Notes: generated by a model from the sequence alone, not told the origin. A stretch of 44,506 nucleotides of DNA from Paracoccaceae bacterium (GCA_947476475.1 CANJQT010000019.1:1-44506); one strand, 5' to 3'. Positions 7,441 through 17,179 are shown, counted from the stretch's first letter. Translations and numbers: made by a program.

Positions 7441-10400
7441 ATGACGCGCAAGGATATCAAGCTTTCCGATAAGTTCGATCTTACCAAATCGCCGGTGCTG
7501 TTGAACGGCACACAGGCGCTTGTGCGTTTGATGCTAATGCAAAAGGCGCGCGATATTGCGGCCGGACTGAACACTGCCGGCTATGTCTCGGGCTATCGCG
7601 GCTCGCCTTTGGGCGGGGTCGACCAGCAGATGGGTCGCGAGGCGGATTTGCTAATGGCGAATGACATTCATTTTCAGCCCGGACTGAACGAAGACCTTGC
7701 GGCCACTGCGGTCTGGGGGACCCAGCAGGCCGAATTGCGCGGCGAGGGGCGCTATGACGGGGTTTTCGCGCTTTGGTATGGCAAAGGACCCGGGGTCGAT
7801 CGGTCGGGCGACGTGATGCGGCATGGCAACATGGCCGGATCATCGAAGTTCGGCGGCGTAGTGATGGCGATGGGCGACGACCATACCGGCGAAAGTTCAA
7901 CCGTGCTGCATCAGTCGGACTGGGCGATGGTGGATGCCTATATCCCGGTTGTGTCACCCGCGGGTGTGCAGGAAATTCTGGATTACGGGATGTATGCTTG
8001 GGCCTTGTCGCGCTTTGCTGGGGTCTGGGTCGGGTTGAAAACAATGAAAGACACTGTTGAAGCCACGTCGGTGGTCGACGGGAACCCAACGCGCATGTCC
8101 TTTGTGACCCCCGACTTCCCGATGCCCGAAGGTGGGCTGAACATCCGTCTTGGCGACACCCCCGTTGCACAGGAAGCCCGGATGCTTGATCACAAACGCT
8201 TCGCCGCCGAAGCATTTGCCCGGGCCAACAGGATAGACAAACGGGTTTGGGGCAAAGCAGGCGCCAAGATCGGGTTTGTGGCGGCCGGCAAGAACTGGCT
8301 GGATCTTGTCCACGCTTTCGACCTGCTTGGTATTGATGCGGCAGAGGCGGAACGCCTGGGTATCACCACCTACAAGGTCGGACAGACATTCCCGCTTGAC
8401 ATGAAAGGCTTTCACGACTGGGCTGAAGGTCTTGATCTGATCGTTGTGGTCGAGGAAAAGCGCAAGCTGATCGAAGTTCAGGTCAAGGAAAGCATCTTCG
8501 ACGACCGTCGCGGCCGCAGAGTTTACGGTTGGAAAAAGGGCGGGACAGAGGTGGAGCTGTTCCCCACTCGTTATGCCTTGGATCCGGTCATGATCGCCGA
8601 AAAAATAGGGGAAATCCTGATCGAAGAAGGGCGCGGCACCGATCACGTCAAGGCCGGCCTTCACGCCATTGATGAGGCCAGACGCGCGGACAACGCGCCC
8701 GAGATCCTTACCCGGAAGCCGTGGTTCTGTTCGGGCTGCCCGCACAACTCTTCGACAAAACTGCCCGAGGGCAGCCGTGCCTACGCCGGGATTGGCTGTC
8801 ATTACATGGTGCAGTGGATGGACCGCGAAACCACCGGCTTTACCCAGATGGGTGGCGAAGGCGTAAACTGGGTCGGCGAAGCGCCCTTTTCCAAGCGCGG
8901 GCATATATTCCAGAATCTGGGCGACGGCACATACAATCATTCGGGGGTACTTGCCATCCGCGCGGCCCTGGCGGCGGGAACCACGATTACCTACAAAATC
9001 CTTTATAACGACGCCGTTGCAATGACAGGTGGTCAGGCGAATGAGGGTGGGCTGACCGCGCAGCAGATCGTGCGGGAACTGCTTGCCATGGGTGTAAAGA
9101 ACGTCGCGCTTGTCCATGATCCAAAAGAGGAATTGGACCTTTCTTCTTTCCCGGCGGGGATCGAGGTTGCCACCCGCGAACAGTTGATGCCGGTCCAGGA
9201 AAAGATGCGCCAGATTACGGGCGTGTCGGCGATCGTGTATGTGCAGACCTGCGCTGCCGAAAAGCGCCGCCGCCGCAAGAAGGGCACGTTCCCGGACCCG
9301 AACCAGCGGGTCTTTATCAATACCGATGTTTGCGAAGGCTGTGGCGACTGTTCCGTTAAGTCGAACTGCGTATCGATCGTTCCGGTCGAAACTGCGCTTG
9401 GTACCAAACGTGGCATAGATCAGTCGTCCTGCAATAAGGATTTCTCCTGCCTAAAGGGCTTTTGCCCCTCCTTTGTGACGGTCGAGGGTGGGCAGGTCCG
9501 CAAGTCGGCGGCAACGGAGTTCACTCTGCCAGACGTGCCGGAACCCACGTTGCCCGTTATTCGGGGCACCCATAACACCGTCTTGACGGGGGTAGGTGGG
9601 ACAGGGGTGGTGACGGTTGGCGCCGTGTTGGCGATGGCGGCGTATCTGGACGGCAAAGGAGTTGGCATGATGGAAATGGCCGGCCTTGCCCAGAAGGGCG
9701 GCGCTGTACATATTCACCTTAGGATTGCCAACCAACCATCGGATATTTCAGCAATCCGCGTGGCGACAGGTGAGGCGGATTGTGTGATTGGGGGTGATCT
9801 GGTGGTGACCGCCGGTGCAAAAACCCTTGGTCTGATGACCGCCGGGCGTACTGGGGCGGTCGTCAACGGACATGAGATCGTCACTGGCGATTTTACCAAA
9901 AACCGCGACTTTCGCCTTCCTGCCGACCGGCTGCGGTTGTCGTTGGAAGCGCGGCTGAAAAAGGCGGTGAGCTTTTTTGACGCTTCTAGACTGGCGGAGA
10001 GGCTTCTGGGCGACTCCATCTATTCGAACATGATTGTGCTTGGTGCCGCCTGGCAGCGGGGCCTGTTACCCTTGTCGCGCGCCGCTATCTTGCAAGCAAT
10101 CGAGATGAACGGGGCGGCGGTTAAAGGCAACCAGAGCGCATTCGAGATTGGGCGTTGGGCGGCAATTGATCCGGTGGCCGCAGGAGAATTATTTGATGAA
10201 AAGTTTGCAGCGCCTTTAAATATAAAAGAAAAGATTGATGACTTTGCGCGCCGTCTTGCAGATTATCAGAACCCAGCCTACGCAGCGCGCTACCGGCGCC
10301 TTGTTGAAGCGGCCCCCGAGGCGCTTCGCGAAAGCGTCGCAAAGTCCTATTACAAGCTTCTGGCCTACAAGGACGAGTACGAAGTTGCCCGCCTGCATCT

Positions 10401-10842
10401 GACCACCTTGGACCGGGCGAAAGAATTGTTTGACGGCGAACTGAAACTGTCCTTCCACCTTGCTCCTCCGATCCTTAGTCACAAAGGCCCGGACGGGCGA
10501 CCGGTCAAACGGCGGTTCGGGGCATGGATCATCCCGGTCTTCCGTCTGCTCGCGCGGCTGAAAGCCATTCGCGGGACTGCGTTTGATCCGTTTGGCCACA
10601 CTGCCGAACGACGGGCCGAACGCGCGGCGATTGTGGAATTTGAAACCGACATGGTTCGTGTCTTTGCAGCATTTGGTCCGGCCATACGGGGCGCAGCCTT
10701 TGAGTTGGCCGAACTGCCGCTCTCGGTGCGGGGATATGGGCCGGTGCGGGCGGTTGGGGCGGAACGGGCTGCTCGCCGGAGAGTTGAGTTACTGGCGGCC
10801 ATACAGACGGGTGGTGCTCCTGTGCCGATGGCGGCTGAATAG
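7441..10842 (+). CDS. Indolepyruvate ferredoxin oxidoreductase family protein (fused alpha-beta)
   Basis: 1133 residues, the long single-chain form. It oxidatively decarboxylates aryl- or branched 2-oxo acids to acyl-CoA with thiamine diphosphate and iron-sulfur clusters. Order: N-terminal pyruvate-oxidoreductase fold (GYVSGYRGSPLGGVD), central TPP-binding part (KPWFCSGCPHN; NLGDGTYNHSG), a ferredoxin-like motif GCGDCSVKSNC, the gamma-type Gly-rich domain (GVGGTGVVTVGAVLA), and a C-terminal extension with SYYKLLAYKDEYEVARL typical of this bacterial family. I use the ATG at 7441, with GGGGG 6 bp upstream; the upstream ATG at 7405 lacks a ribosome site. The true substrate cannot be read from sequence. 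Confidence 0.93.
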   Translation: MTRKDIKLSDKFDLTKSPVLLNGTQALVRLMLMQKARDIAAGLNTAGYVSGYRGSPLGGVDQQMGREADLLMANDIHFQPGLNEDLAATAVWGTQQAELRGEGRYDGVFALWYGKGPGVDRSGDVMRHGNMAGSSKFGGVVMAMGDDHTGESSTVLHQSDWAMVDAYIPVVSPAGVQEILDYGMYAWALSRFAGVWVGLKTMKDTVEATSVVDGNPTRMSFVTPDFPMPEGGLNIRLGDTPVAQEARMLDHKRFAAEAFARANRIDKRVWGKAGAKIGFVAAGKNWLDLVHAFDLLGIDAAEAERLGITTYKVGQTFPLDMKGFHDWAEGLDLIVVVEEKRKLIEVQVKESIFDDRRGRRVYGWKKGGTEVELFPTRYALDPVMIAEKIGEILIEEGRGTDHVKAGLHAIDEARRADNAPEILTRKPWFCSGCPHNSSTKLPEGSRAYAGIGCHYMVQWMDRETTGFTQMGGEGVNWVGEAPFSKRGHIFQNLGDGTYNHSGVLAIRAALAAGTTITYKILYNDAVAMTGGQANEGGLTAQQIVRELLAMGVKNVALVHDPKEELDLSSFPAGIEVATREQLMPVQEKMRQITGVSAIVYVQTCAAEKRRRRKKGTFPDPNQRVFINTDVCEGCGDCSVKSNCVSIVPVETALGTKRGIDQSSCNKDFSCLKGFCPSFVTVEGGQVRKSAATEFTLPDVPEPTLPVIRGTHNTVLTGVGGTGVVTVGAVLAMAAYLDGKGVGMMEMAGLAQKGGAVHIHLRIANQPSDISAIRVATGEADCVIGGDLVVTAGAKTLGLMTAGRTGAVVNGHEIVTGDFTKNRDFRLPADRLRLSLEARLKKAVSFFDASRLAERLLGDSIYSNMIVLGAAWQRGLLPLSRAAILQAIEMNGAAVKGNQSAFEIGRWAAIDPVAAGELFDEKFAAPLNIKEKIDDFARRLADYQNPAYAARYRRLVEAAPEALRESVAKSYYKLLAYKDEYEVARLHLTTLDRAKELFDGELKLSFHLAPPILSHKGPDGRPVKRRFGAWIIPVFRLLARLKAIRGTAFDPFGHTAERRAERAAIVEFETDMVRVFAAFGPAIRGAAFELAELPLSVRGYGPVRAVGAERAARRRVELLAAIQTGGAPVPMAAE

Positions 10843-10924
10843 CGACCGTCACGCGTTTGTCACCTTGCCGGAGCATGTTCCGATCCAAGTGCCAGTTTCC
10901 CTGGCCGGGAAGAGGAGACGTGTC

Positions 10925-11797
10925 GTGAACAAGTATATCGCGCGTGAGATAAGCTGCGCCTCGACGGCCCGCTCAAAGTCGGCGCAAGTGATGATCCGTG
11001 GAATCGAAAATGTGACGGGCCGTTTTGGTCTGATACGCCGCGCGGCAGGTTATGAGCGGGACTTGGGACAGGGCGCCGATTTCTGGCGCCTGATGACCGA
11101 ACGCTTTGGCCTCAGCCTGGATGTGGTCGGAGGCAGTCTTGACAATATTCCGGCAAAAGGGCCGCTGATCCTGATCGCCAATCATCCCTATGGGATTCTT
11201 GACGGGCTGATGATGGGTTATATCCTGTCAGGCCTGCGCGGCGATTTCCGCATTGTTGCCCACCGGATCTTCCGCCGTTCAGAGATGTTCAACCGTGTGA
11301 TCCTGCCTATCGACTTTGATGAGACGGATGCGGCGCTACGCCAAAATATCGATACCCGTGCCGAAGCGCTGCGCTATCTTGGTCAAGGCGGGGCGATAGG
11401 CATTTTCCCGGGTGGCACGGTGTCAACCGCCGCTCACCCTTTCGGTCAGCCGCGCGACCCGGTTTGGCGCAACTTCACCGCCCGGATGATTGCAAAATCC
11501 AACGCGACAGTGGTGCCGATTTTCTTTGACGGCTGCAATTCGCGGCTATTTCAGGTCGCGAGCCATCTGCATTACCGCCTCCGTATGGCCTTGCTGATCA
11601 AGGAGTTCCGCGCCCGGATTGACGCACCCGTGCGGATCGTCATCGGACAACCGATTGCGCCAGTTCAGATTGCCGCACGCAAACATGACGCAAAGGCGCT
11701 GATGGATTTCCTGCGCAAGACCACGTATGACTTGTCACCGGAACCTATGGCAAGCACTGCTTACGGGTTTGAATTCGAAGATAAATACCGGGCCTGA
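10925..11797 (+). CDS. Lysophospholipid acyltransferase family protein (PlsC-like)
   Basis: 290 residues. The acyltransferase block [10 protein letters not shown] carries the HX4D motif (His-Pro-Tyr-Gly-Ile-Leu-Asp), block III is [12 protein letters not shown] and block IV-like VVPIFFDG. It should acylate a lysophospholipid or a related acceptor at the inner membrane. The start is the GTG at 10925, preceded by GAGGAGA with 8-bp spacing; residues just after it ([11 protein letters not shown]) look like the family N-terminus, whereas the longer open frame runs back into the previous gene. Downstream murI begins 29 bp after its stop. Confidence 0.88.
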   Translation: MNKYIAREISCASTARSKSAQVMIRGIENVTGRFGLIRRAAGYERDLGQGADFWRLMTERFGLSLDVVGGSLDNIPAKGPLILIANHPYGILDGLMMGYILSGLRGDFRIVAHRIFRRSEMFNRVILPIDFDETDAALRQNIDTRAEALRYLGQGGAIGIFPGGTVSTAAHPFGQPRDPVWRNFTARMIAKSNATVVPIFFDGCNSRLFQVASHLHYRLRMALLIKEFRARIDAPVRIVIGQPIAPVQIAARKHDAKALMDFLRKTTYDLSPEPMASTAYGFEFEDKYRA

Positions 11798-11826
11798 TGC
11801 GATGGCCCGCAGGGCCGGAGGCAGAT

Positions 11827-12639
11827 ATGGCGGTTGGAATATTCGATTCCGGCTTGGGTGGGCTGACAATCTACGAAGCCGTGTCCAAGCGTTTGCCCGA
11901 CGTTCCTTTTGTTTATTACGGCGACAATGCACATGCCCCTTACGGGGTCCGGACTGCGGATGATATTTTCAGGCTTACATGTGCCGGGGTAGAGCGCCTG
12001 TGGGACGAAGGCTGCGATCTTGTGGTTCTGGCGTGCAACACTGCGTCGGCGGCGGCCTTGAAGCGGATGCAGGAAACCTGGGTGCCGGAAGGCAAGCGGG
12101 TTCTGGGTGTGTTTGTTCCGTTGATAGAAGCACTCACAGAACGCCAATGGGGCGATAATTCGCCGCCGCGTGAAGTGGCGGTCAAACATGTGGCGCTGTT
12201 TGCCACTCCGGCAACCGTAGCCACCCGTGCCTTCCAGCGCGAACTTGCCTTCCGTGCCATCGGCGTTGATGTAGAGGCGCAGCCATGCGGAGGCTTGGTG
12301 GACGCAATCGAACAGGGTGACGAGATTTTGGCTGAAGCCCTGGTGCGCAGCCATGTCGAGGCCCTGAAACGTCGGATGCCGAAGCCAGAGGCAGGCATAC
12401 TGGGATGTACACACTACCCATTGCTGCAAAAAACCTTCCAGGACGCGTTGGGCCCGACGGTGACGGTCTTCTCTCAGGCGGAGCTGGTGGCCGAAAGCCT
12501 TGCGGATTACCTGATGCGGCGGCCAGAGTTCGCGGGGCAGGGGAAAGTGTCGAAATTTCTGACCACCGGGGATCCGCTGGCTGTGTCCGACCGCGCAACC
12601 CAGTTCCTGCGCCATCAAATCACGTTTACCGCGGCATAG
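11827..12639 (+). CDS. murI: Glutamate racemase
   Basis: 270 residues. Cofactor-free racemase that makes D-glutamate for peptidoglycan. The two catalytic cysteines are visible: C70 in ACNTAS and C194 in GCTHYP. The N-terminus has FDSGLGG with the catalytic Asp at residue 7, and [11 protein letters not shown] follows. I choose the ATG at 11827 because GGAGG is 7 bp upstream; the in-frame ATG at 11797 overlaps the acyltransferase stop and adds 10 unlike residues. Confidence 0.95.
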   Translation: MAVGIFDSGLGGLTIYEAVSKRLPDVPFVYYGDNAHAPYGVRTADDIFRLTCAGVERLWDEGCDLVVLACNTASAAALKRMQETWVPEGKRVLGVFVPLIEALTERQWGDNSPPREVAVKHVALFATPATVATRAFQRELAFRAIGVDVEAQPCGGLVDAIEQGDEILAEALVRSHVEALKRRMPKPEAGILGCTHYPLLQKTFQDALGPTVTVFSQAELVAESLADYLMRRPEFAGQGKVSKFLTTGDPLAVSDRATQFLRHQITFTAA

Positions 12640-12766
12640 CGCCCGCCGATCGGCCCAATTCGTTCTGTTCTTTGATTGGCTTGCGGCCTTTACTTTCGCA
12701 ATTTTGCCACGCTCGGACCCAAATGGTTGCCTAGTCTCGTCTGGCATGCGGGATAGGAACAAGGCT

Positions 12767-13384
12767 ATGTCGGCCCCACAGACTGGCATCATACCTGAGA
12801 TCTTTCTGGCTCTGGTTGTCGGACTTTCGTCTGCAACCGGGTCGTCGGCCGCGACGGTGGGTGCCCATGAAACGCCGATATCCGGTTGGCCGACTGTCTG
12901 GCAGCAGAACCTGTCAGGGGGGATGGGGCTTGCAAGTCTGGCGATGTCTTTACCCCATCGGCAAACACAACCGCAAATCATAGCGCCTCTACCTGGAAAA
13001 GTAGCGCAACTTACCTTCAGCCTGGCGCCAACTGGCGGTGCGATCTTTTCTTTCGCACGCAATGGCAAGGTTGTGACCAGTACACTGCCCACGCCCTGGC
13101 ACAAGAGTTATATTCGTCAAGCCGTTGAAGTTACGTCATTTCATCTGGCCGGTCGCCCATGGTCCCTTCAGTTGCTCATGGGGAAGTCTGGTGGGCTTCA
13201 CCTTAGCCTGAATTTCCGCGATTCCGCAGCAGCGCGGATACCTTTCAAAGCGGTGACAGCGGTCTTGCCGCTCGAGACTGCGGCTGCCACCCCTGCGGCC
13301 GTGCCCTTGCCCGCGACCTTCTGGCAGGGGCTTGTCGGGCTTTCGTTGCTGGTGTTCCGGCGTCGCCTTCGCCGCGTGCCATAA
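12767..13384 (+). CDS. VPLPA-CTERM sorting-domain protein
   Basis: 205 residues. The protein has an N-terminal hydrophobic signal sequence ([17 protein letters not shown]), a body without cysteine, and a C-terminal VPLPA, one membrane helix and a basic RRRLRR tail. That is the VPLPA-CTERM signal recognised by exosortase-type sorting enzymes in Rhodobacterales, so the protein is probably exported and processed at the cell surface. No exosortase is visible in the window. The function of the body is not recognised. Start: ATG at 12767 has AGGA 8 bp upstream; an ATG at 12746 would give a more basic N-terminus but lacks a ribosome site. Confidence 0.75.
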   Translation: MSAPQTGIIPEIFLALVVGLSSATGSSAATVGAHETPISGWPTVWQQNLSGGMGLASLAMSLPHRQTQPQIIAPLPGKVAQLTFSLAPTGGAIFSFARNGKVVTSTLPTPWHKSYIRQAVEVTSFHLAGRPWSLQLLMGKSGGLHLSLNFRDSAAARIPFKAVTAVLPLETAAATPAAVPLPATFWQGLVGLSLLVFRRRLRRVP

Positions 13385-13469
13385 CGGCGACGGATCGTCG
13401 CTACGTAAGTTTGCGGTTGAAACCCCGCCGCATGCCCGGCATGACCAACCCAACGGTAGGGAGGCACGC

Positions 13470-14498
13470 ATGACGAAGCGAATCGCCATTCTGGGGGCGT
13501 CCGGTTACACGGGGGCCGAACTTGTGCGCCTGATCGCCACCCATCCAGCCATGAAGATTGTGGCACTGACGGGTGATCGCAAAGCGGGCATGTCGATGGC
13601 CGAGGTCTTTCCCTTTCTTGCCCACCTTCAGCTTCCGACTCTGCAAAAGATCGAGGATGTTGATTTCTCTGCAGTTGATCTGGCCTTTTGCGCGCTGCCG
13701 CATGCGACCAGTCAGGCGGTAATCGCCGCTTTGCCGCGCGATCTAAAGGTTGTGGACCTGTCCGCCGATTTTCGGCTTCGCGATCCTGCGGAGTATGAGA
13801 AATGGTATGGCAAACCCCATGCCGCCGTCGATCTTCAGGCCGAGGCAGTCTATGGACTGACCGAGTTCTACCGCGACGACATCCGTCGCGCCCGGTTGGT
13901 GGCAGGCACCGGCTGCAATGCTGCGACCGGCCAGTTTGCCATCCGCCCGCTGATCGAGGCAGGGGTTATTGATCTAGACAACATCATTCTGGACCTCAAA
14001 GCCGGTGTCAGCGGCGCGGGCCGGTCTCTGAAGGAAAATCTGTTGCATGCCGAACTGTCGGGCGGAACCCATCCCTATTCTGCGGGTGGCACCCACCGTC
14101 ATCTGGGCGAGTTTGACCAGGAATTTTCAAAGGTTGCAGGACGCCCGGTGCGTATCCAGTTCACGCCTCATCTCATGCCCTTTAACCGAGGCATTCTGGC
14201 CACTGTCTATGTGCGCGGGGATGCAGACGCTGTCCGCAAGGCGCTGGCAGACCGTTATGCAGCAGAGCCGTTCCTTCATGTGCTGCCCTTCGGGCAGTTG
14301 CCATCAACACGGTCGATCGCCGGGTCGAACTTTGTCCATCTCGGCGTGGTGGGCGACAGGATCGAAGGGCGCACGATCGTCGTTGGGGCTTTGGATAATC
14401 TGACCAAGGGATCCTCGGGGCAGGCGCTCCAGAACGCCAATCTGATGCTGGGTCTGGATGAAACCGCCGGCCTGATGCTGGCACCGGTATTTCCATGA
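13470..14498 (+). CDS. argC: N-acetyl-gamma-glutamyl-phosphate reductase
   Basis: 342 residues. NADPH-dependent reduction of N-acetylglutamyl phosphate in arginine synthesis. The Rossmann motif GASGYTG is at residues 9-15, and the catalytic Cys is C149 in AGTGCNAATG; this replaces the classical NPGCYPT and I recall it as the usual Rhodobacterales variant. HRHLGE and [12 protein letters not shown], which shape the active site, are present. Start ATG at 13470 has GGAGG 5 bp upstream. Its stop overlaps the ccmE start in ATGA, so translation is coupled. Confidence 0.95.
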   Translation: MTKRIAILGASGYTGAELVRLIATHPAMKIVALTGDRKAGMSMAEVFPFLAHLQLPTLQKIEDVDFSAVDLAFCALPHATSQAVIAALPRDLKVVDLSADFRLRDPAEYEKWYGKPHAAVDLQAEAVYGLTEFYRDDIRRARLVAGTGCNAATGQFAIRPLIEAGVIDLDNIILDLKAGVSGAGRSLKENLLHAELSGGTHPYSAGGTHRHLGEFDQEFSKVAGRPVRIQFTPHLMPFNRGILATVYVRGDADAVRKALADRYAAEPFLHVLPFGQLPSTRSIAGSNFVHLGVVGDRIEGRTIVVGALDNLTKGSSGQALQNANLMLGLDETAGLMLAPVFP

Positions 14499-14953
14499 GA
14501 AACCTAAAGAAAAACCGCAGGATACAGATCATTCTTCTGGCGGTGGTCGCGCTGATCACCGCCACGGCGCTGATCGGATACGGTTTGCGGGACGGCATAA
14601 ATTTCTTCCGCTCGCCCACACAGGTTCTGGCCGACCATCCAGGCGAAGCCGAGACGTTTCGTATTGGTGGTCTGGTCGAAGAGGGAAGTCTGGTGCGCGG
14701 CGAAGGTGCTACCGTGACCTTCCGGGTGACCGATGGGAATGCAACGGTGCCGGTGTCATTCACTGGTATACTGCCAGACCTGTTTGCCGAAGGCCAAGGC
14801 ATGATCGGAACCGGACGGATGCAGGGAGGATTGTTTGTCGCGACAGAGATCCTTGCCAAACATGACGAAGACTACATGCCCAAGGAAGTGATCGATGCAC
14901 TGAAGGAACAAGGCACCTACGTTGACCCGAACGCAGCGCCTGCATCGAATTAA
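14495..14953 (+). CDS. ccmE: Cytochrome c maturation heme chaperone CcmE
   Basis: 152 residues. A basic N-terminus and one membrane helix (residues ~10-29) anchor a periplasmic OB-fold domain. The heme-binding His is H123 in AKHDEDYMP, with the conserved Tyr Y127 in the HxxxY motif. CcmE receives heme covalently and gives it to apocytochrome c. Other ccm genes are not in the window. It overlaps argC by 4 bp. Its stop codon is part of TTAACCAT, a possible CtrA half-site for the next gene. Confidence 0.95.
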   Translation: MRNLKKNRRIQIILLAVVALITATALIGYGLRDGINFFRSPTQVLADHPGEAETFRIGGLVEEGSLVRGEGATVTFRVTDGNATVPVSFTGILPDLFAEGQGMIGTGRMQGGLFVATEILAKHDEDYMPKEVIDALKEQGTYVDPNAAPASN

Positions 14954-14957
14954 CCAT
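14950..14957 (+). promoter_or_regulatory. Candidate CtrA half-site TTAACCAT
   Basis: TTAACCAT is the half-site form known for the alphaproteobacterial response regulator CtrA. It lies at the ccmE stop, 41 bp before the endolysin ATG. CtrA controls lysis and release of the gene transfer agent in Rhodobacter capsulatus, which fits the downstream genes. Confidence 0.4.
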
Positions 14958-14997
14958 TCCGCCCCAAGGCTGATCCCCGATCATCAGGGGAGAGCCG

Positions 14998-15609
14998 ATG
15001 AAGAAAGTCTCTGATATTGCCGCTGAAATCGTCGCCCGCGAGGGGGGATTTATCGATGATCCCAACGATCCCGGCGGGCCGACCAAATATGGCGTTACGC
15101 TTGCAACCCTGCGGCGGCTGGGCATTGACCTGACCTGTGACAGGCTTGTCGACAAGGCCGATCTCAGGGCTCTGAGCCGCGAGCAGGCGGTGCAACTCTT
15201 TGTTGAACACTATTTCGAAAAACCGCGCCTGAGCGCACTGCCGGAAGCACTGCAACCGTCTGTCTTTGACATGTATGTCAACTCAGGATCCAATGCCGTC
15301 AAGATATTGCAGCGCCTTATCAATGATATGGGGGGTGATATTGATGTTGACGGCACGTTAGGCCCGCAGACGATCGCCGCGGTCGTTCAGGTGGCCGAAG
15401 CCAATGCCACCCTTCTGGCCGACGCCTATGGAATCGCAAGGCGCAATTATTACTACCGCTTGGGTGATGCACGCCCGGCCAGCCGGAAATTCGTGCGCCG
15501 CAAGGATGGCGGTAAAGGTGGGTGGATCCTGCGAGCAGAGGAATTCATCTCGCTGCGCTTTCACCTGACCGAGGCTGAGCATCGCGAAAGGATCGCCGCA
15601 TGGGGTTGA
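14998..15609 (+). CDS. GH108-family N-acetylmuramidase (gene-transfer-agent type endolysin)
   Basis: 203 residues. The N-terminal GH108 domain shows AREGGFIDDPNDPGGPTKYG, with the presumed catalytic Glu at residue 15; the C-terminal half is a peptidoglycan-binding domain (DVDGTLGPQTIAAV, GWILRAEEF). It has no signal peptide, as expected of an endolysin that waits for a holin. In R. capsulatus the equivalent pair (rcc00555/rcc00556) lyses cells to release gene transfer agent and sits outside the capsid cluster, as here. Start has AGGGGAG 5 bp upstream. The holin gene overlaps its end by 10 bp. Confidence 0.88.
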   Translation: MKKVSDIAAEIVAREGGFIDDPNDPGGPTKYGVTLATLRRLGIDLTCDRLVDKADLRALSREQAVQLFVEHYFEKPRLSALPEALQPSVFDMYVNSGSNAVKILQRLINDMGGDIDVDGTLGPQTIAAVVQVAEANATLLADAYGIARRNYYYRLGDARPASRKFVRRKDGGKGGWILRAEEFISLRFHLTEAEHRERIAAWG

Positions 15610-16094
15610 TCGACAAAGTCTTGGGCGGCGGAGCTGCAAACACGGCACTGGGACAAACTGCGACCCGTGTGGCGGAGGTATTTATTCCCAACGCCACGAA
15701 AAAGATGCTGGCTGCGCAGGACGCCTACATGGCGGCCATCGACGAACATGGCATCGAGTTCAAGTATGCCAGTCCCGGTCGGTTTGATAGGCTCATCAAC
15801 GGCCTGAACCGCTTGCCGCGACCAATGCTGGCAATGGGAACGATGGGGCTGTTTGTCTACGCGATGATCGACCCGGTTAGCTTCGCGCAACGGATGGTGG
15901 GCCTTAATTATGTGCCCGAACCACTTTGGTGGCTGCTTGCCGCAATCGTAGGGTTCTACTTCGGCGCGCGCGAGGCCCATTACTTCCGAGCCCGCCCAGT
16001 CGGGGCGCCCCCCCGGTCTGGAGTGGCCTCTGTGCGCGACGCGAACCCCGCGCTTGAGGACTTGCGCGCGTTCGCGCAAGAGCAGTCGCCATAA
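15600..16094 (+). CDS. Holin family protein (GTA_holin_3TM type)
   Basis: 164 residues. A soluble N-terminus (VFIPNATKKML; FDRLINGLNRLPRP) leads into hydrophobic segments at about residues 78-95 and 103-121, with the family phrase PEPLWWLLAAIVGFYFGAREAHYFR. The family holds holins that let a muramidase reach the cell wall. It overlaps the endolysin gene and is clearly co-translated with it. No capsid, portal or terminase gene is present nearby, so this is a separate lysis module rather than a prophage remnant. Confidence 0.88.
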   Translation: MGLIDKVLGGGAANTALGQTATRVAEVFIPNATKKMLAAQDAYMAAIDEHGIEFKYASPGRFDRLINGLNRLPRPMLAMGTMGLFVYAMIDPVSFAQRMVGLNYVPEPLWWLLAAIVGFYFGAREAHYFRARPVGAPPRSGVASVRDANPALEDLRAFAQEQSP

Positions 16095-16099
16095 AAAAA

Positions 16100-16133
16100 G
16101 GCCGGGGCGTCACCGACTGCCCCGGCCGGATCG
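16100..16133 (-). terminator. Rho-independent terminator of the iron-binding protein gene
   Basis: Stem GGCCGGGGC/GCCCCGGCC with a 10-nt loop. Seven A on the plus-strand left side become a U-tract on the minus strand. It may also stop read-through from the holin gene. Confidence 0.75.
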
Positions 16134-16151
16134 CACGCGCGGCGGCCCGGA

Positions 16152-17159
16152 TCAGCCGTCGAAGTCGACTTCTTCCATGACTTTCAGCGCCGTCGCCCGC
16201 AGGTTCGCCAGATCCATCATGTTGATCCGGTCACCCGTGAATTCGCCCCAGCTTTGGACCAGCTCTGACCGGCTGACTTCCGGCTTCACCGGGAATTCAT
16301 GGTTGGTCTCGGCATAGATCCGTTGCGCCTCGTCCGATGCCAGGAATTCCATCAGCTTCAGCGCTGCTTCCTTGTGAGGTGCGGCTTTGGTCATGGCCAT
16401 GCCGGACACGTTCAGATGGGTGCCACCGCCCTCGAAGCTCGGGTAAACGATGTGGATGGCGTTGGCCCATTCCCTTTGCTCGGGATCGGACAGCATCTGG
16501 CCCATGTAATAGGTATTGCCCAAGGCAATATCACATTCGCCCGCCCAGACCGATTTGGCCTGATCCCGGTCGCCGCCCTCGGGCCGGTGGGCCAGATTGG
16601 CTTTAAGGCCTTCGGCCCATCGTTTTGCATAGCCTTCGTCGTGGTGGGCGATGATTCCCGCCATCAACGCCAGATTATAGTCATGCGTGCCCGGACGAGT
16701 GCAGATGCGGCCCTTCCATTTCGGATCCGCCAGATCTTCGTAAGTGGTCACATCACCAGGTTTGATCCGGTCATTCGCGGCATAAATGACGCGGGCGCGT
16801 GTTGTCAGGCCAAACCATTGGTTGGCCGGATCGCGGAATTCGGCGGGGATATTTGTTTTCAGAATATCCGAGACGACGGGCTGGGTCACGCCAGCGTCAA
16901 CGATCTGCGCCAGTCGGGCTATGTCCACCGTCATCACCAGATCGGCCGGGCTGCGGCTGCCTTCCGCCTGCAACCGTTCGACAAGCCCTTTTTCGACATG
17001 CGCAACATTCACCGTAATTCCGGTGGCAGTGGTAAAAGCGTCGAACAACGGCTGCACCAGTTCAGGCTGGCGGTGGGAATAGACGTTCACTTCCTCTGCC
17101 GAAAGGGGGCAGGCTGCAAGGGTTGCGGCGGCTAGGGTAAGTGCGCTCAGGCGTGACAT
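16152..17159 (-). CDS. Fe(3+) ABC transporter substrate-binding protein (FbpA/FutA-like)
   Basis: 335 residues with a cleavable signal peptide (LTLAAATLAACPLSAEE). Mature start VNVYSHRQPELVQP is the family signature, and the adjacent tyrosines in GNTYYMGQM are the likely Fe3+ ligands. Two cysteines (ICTRPGTHDYN and AGECDIAL) probably form the usual disulfide. It binds ferric iron in the periplasm for a permease and ATPase that are not in this window. A TGA-N9-TCA dyad lies 4-20 bp before the ATG, the Iron-Rhodo-box form, so iron control is likely. Confidence 0.92.
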   Translation of the reverse strand: MSRLSALTLAAATLAACPLSAEEVNVYSHRQPELVQPLFDAFTTATGITVNVAHVEKGLVERLQAEGSRSPADLVMTVDIARLAQIVDAGVTQPVVSDILKTNIPAEFRDPANQWFGLTTRARVIYAANDRIKPGDVTTYEDLADPKWKGRICTRPGTHDYNLALMAGIIAHHDEGYAKRWAEGLKANLAHRPEGGDRDQAKSVWAGECDIALGNTYYMGQMLSDPEQREWANAIHIVYPSFEGGGTHLNVSGMAMTKAAPHKEAALKLMEFLASDEAQRIYAETNHEFPVKPEVSRSELVQSWGEFTGDRINMMDLANLRATALKVMEEVDFDG

Positions 17160-17162
17160 TTC

Positions 17163-17179
17163 TTGATTCCTTCAGTCAA
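17163..17179 (-). promoter_or_regulatory. Candidate Iron-Rhodo-box (TGA-N9-TCA)
   Basis: On the minus strand TTGACTGAAGGAATCAA gives TTGA-N9-TCAA, which contains the Iron-Rhodo-box TGA-N9-TCA used in Rhodobacterales iron control. It includes the ribosome site GAAGGA of the iron-binding protein gene, so binding would block both transcription and access to the start. Confidence 0.45.

Noticed and set aside
11761-13104. 447-residue minus-strand frame across murI and the VPLPA gene
   Set aside because: Antisense to confirmed genes, crosses gene boundaries, no family likeness.
14998-16094. Prophage remnant
   Set aside because: Only endolysin and holin are present, between housekeeping genes; the pair matches the gene-transfer-agent lysis module better.
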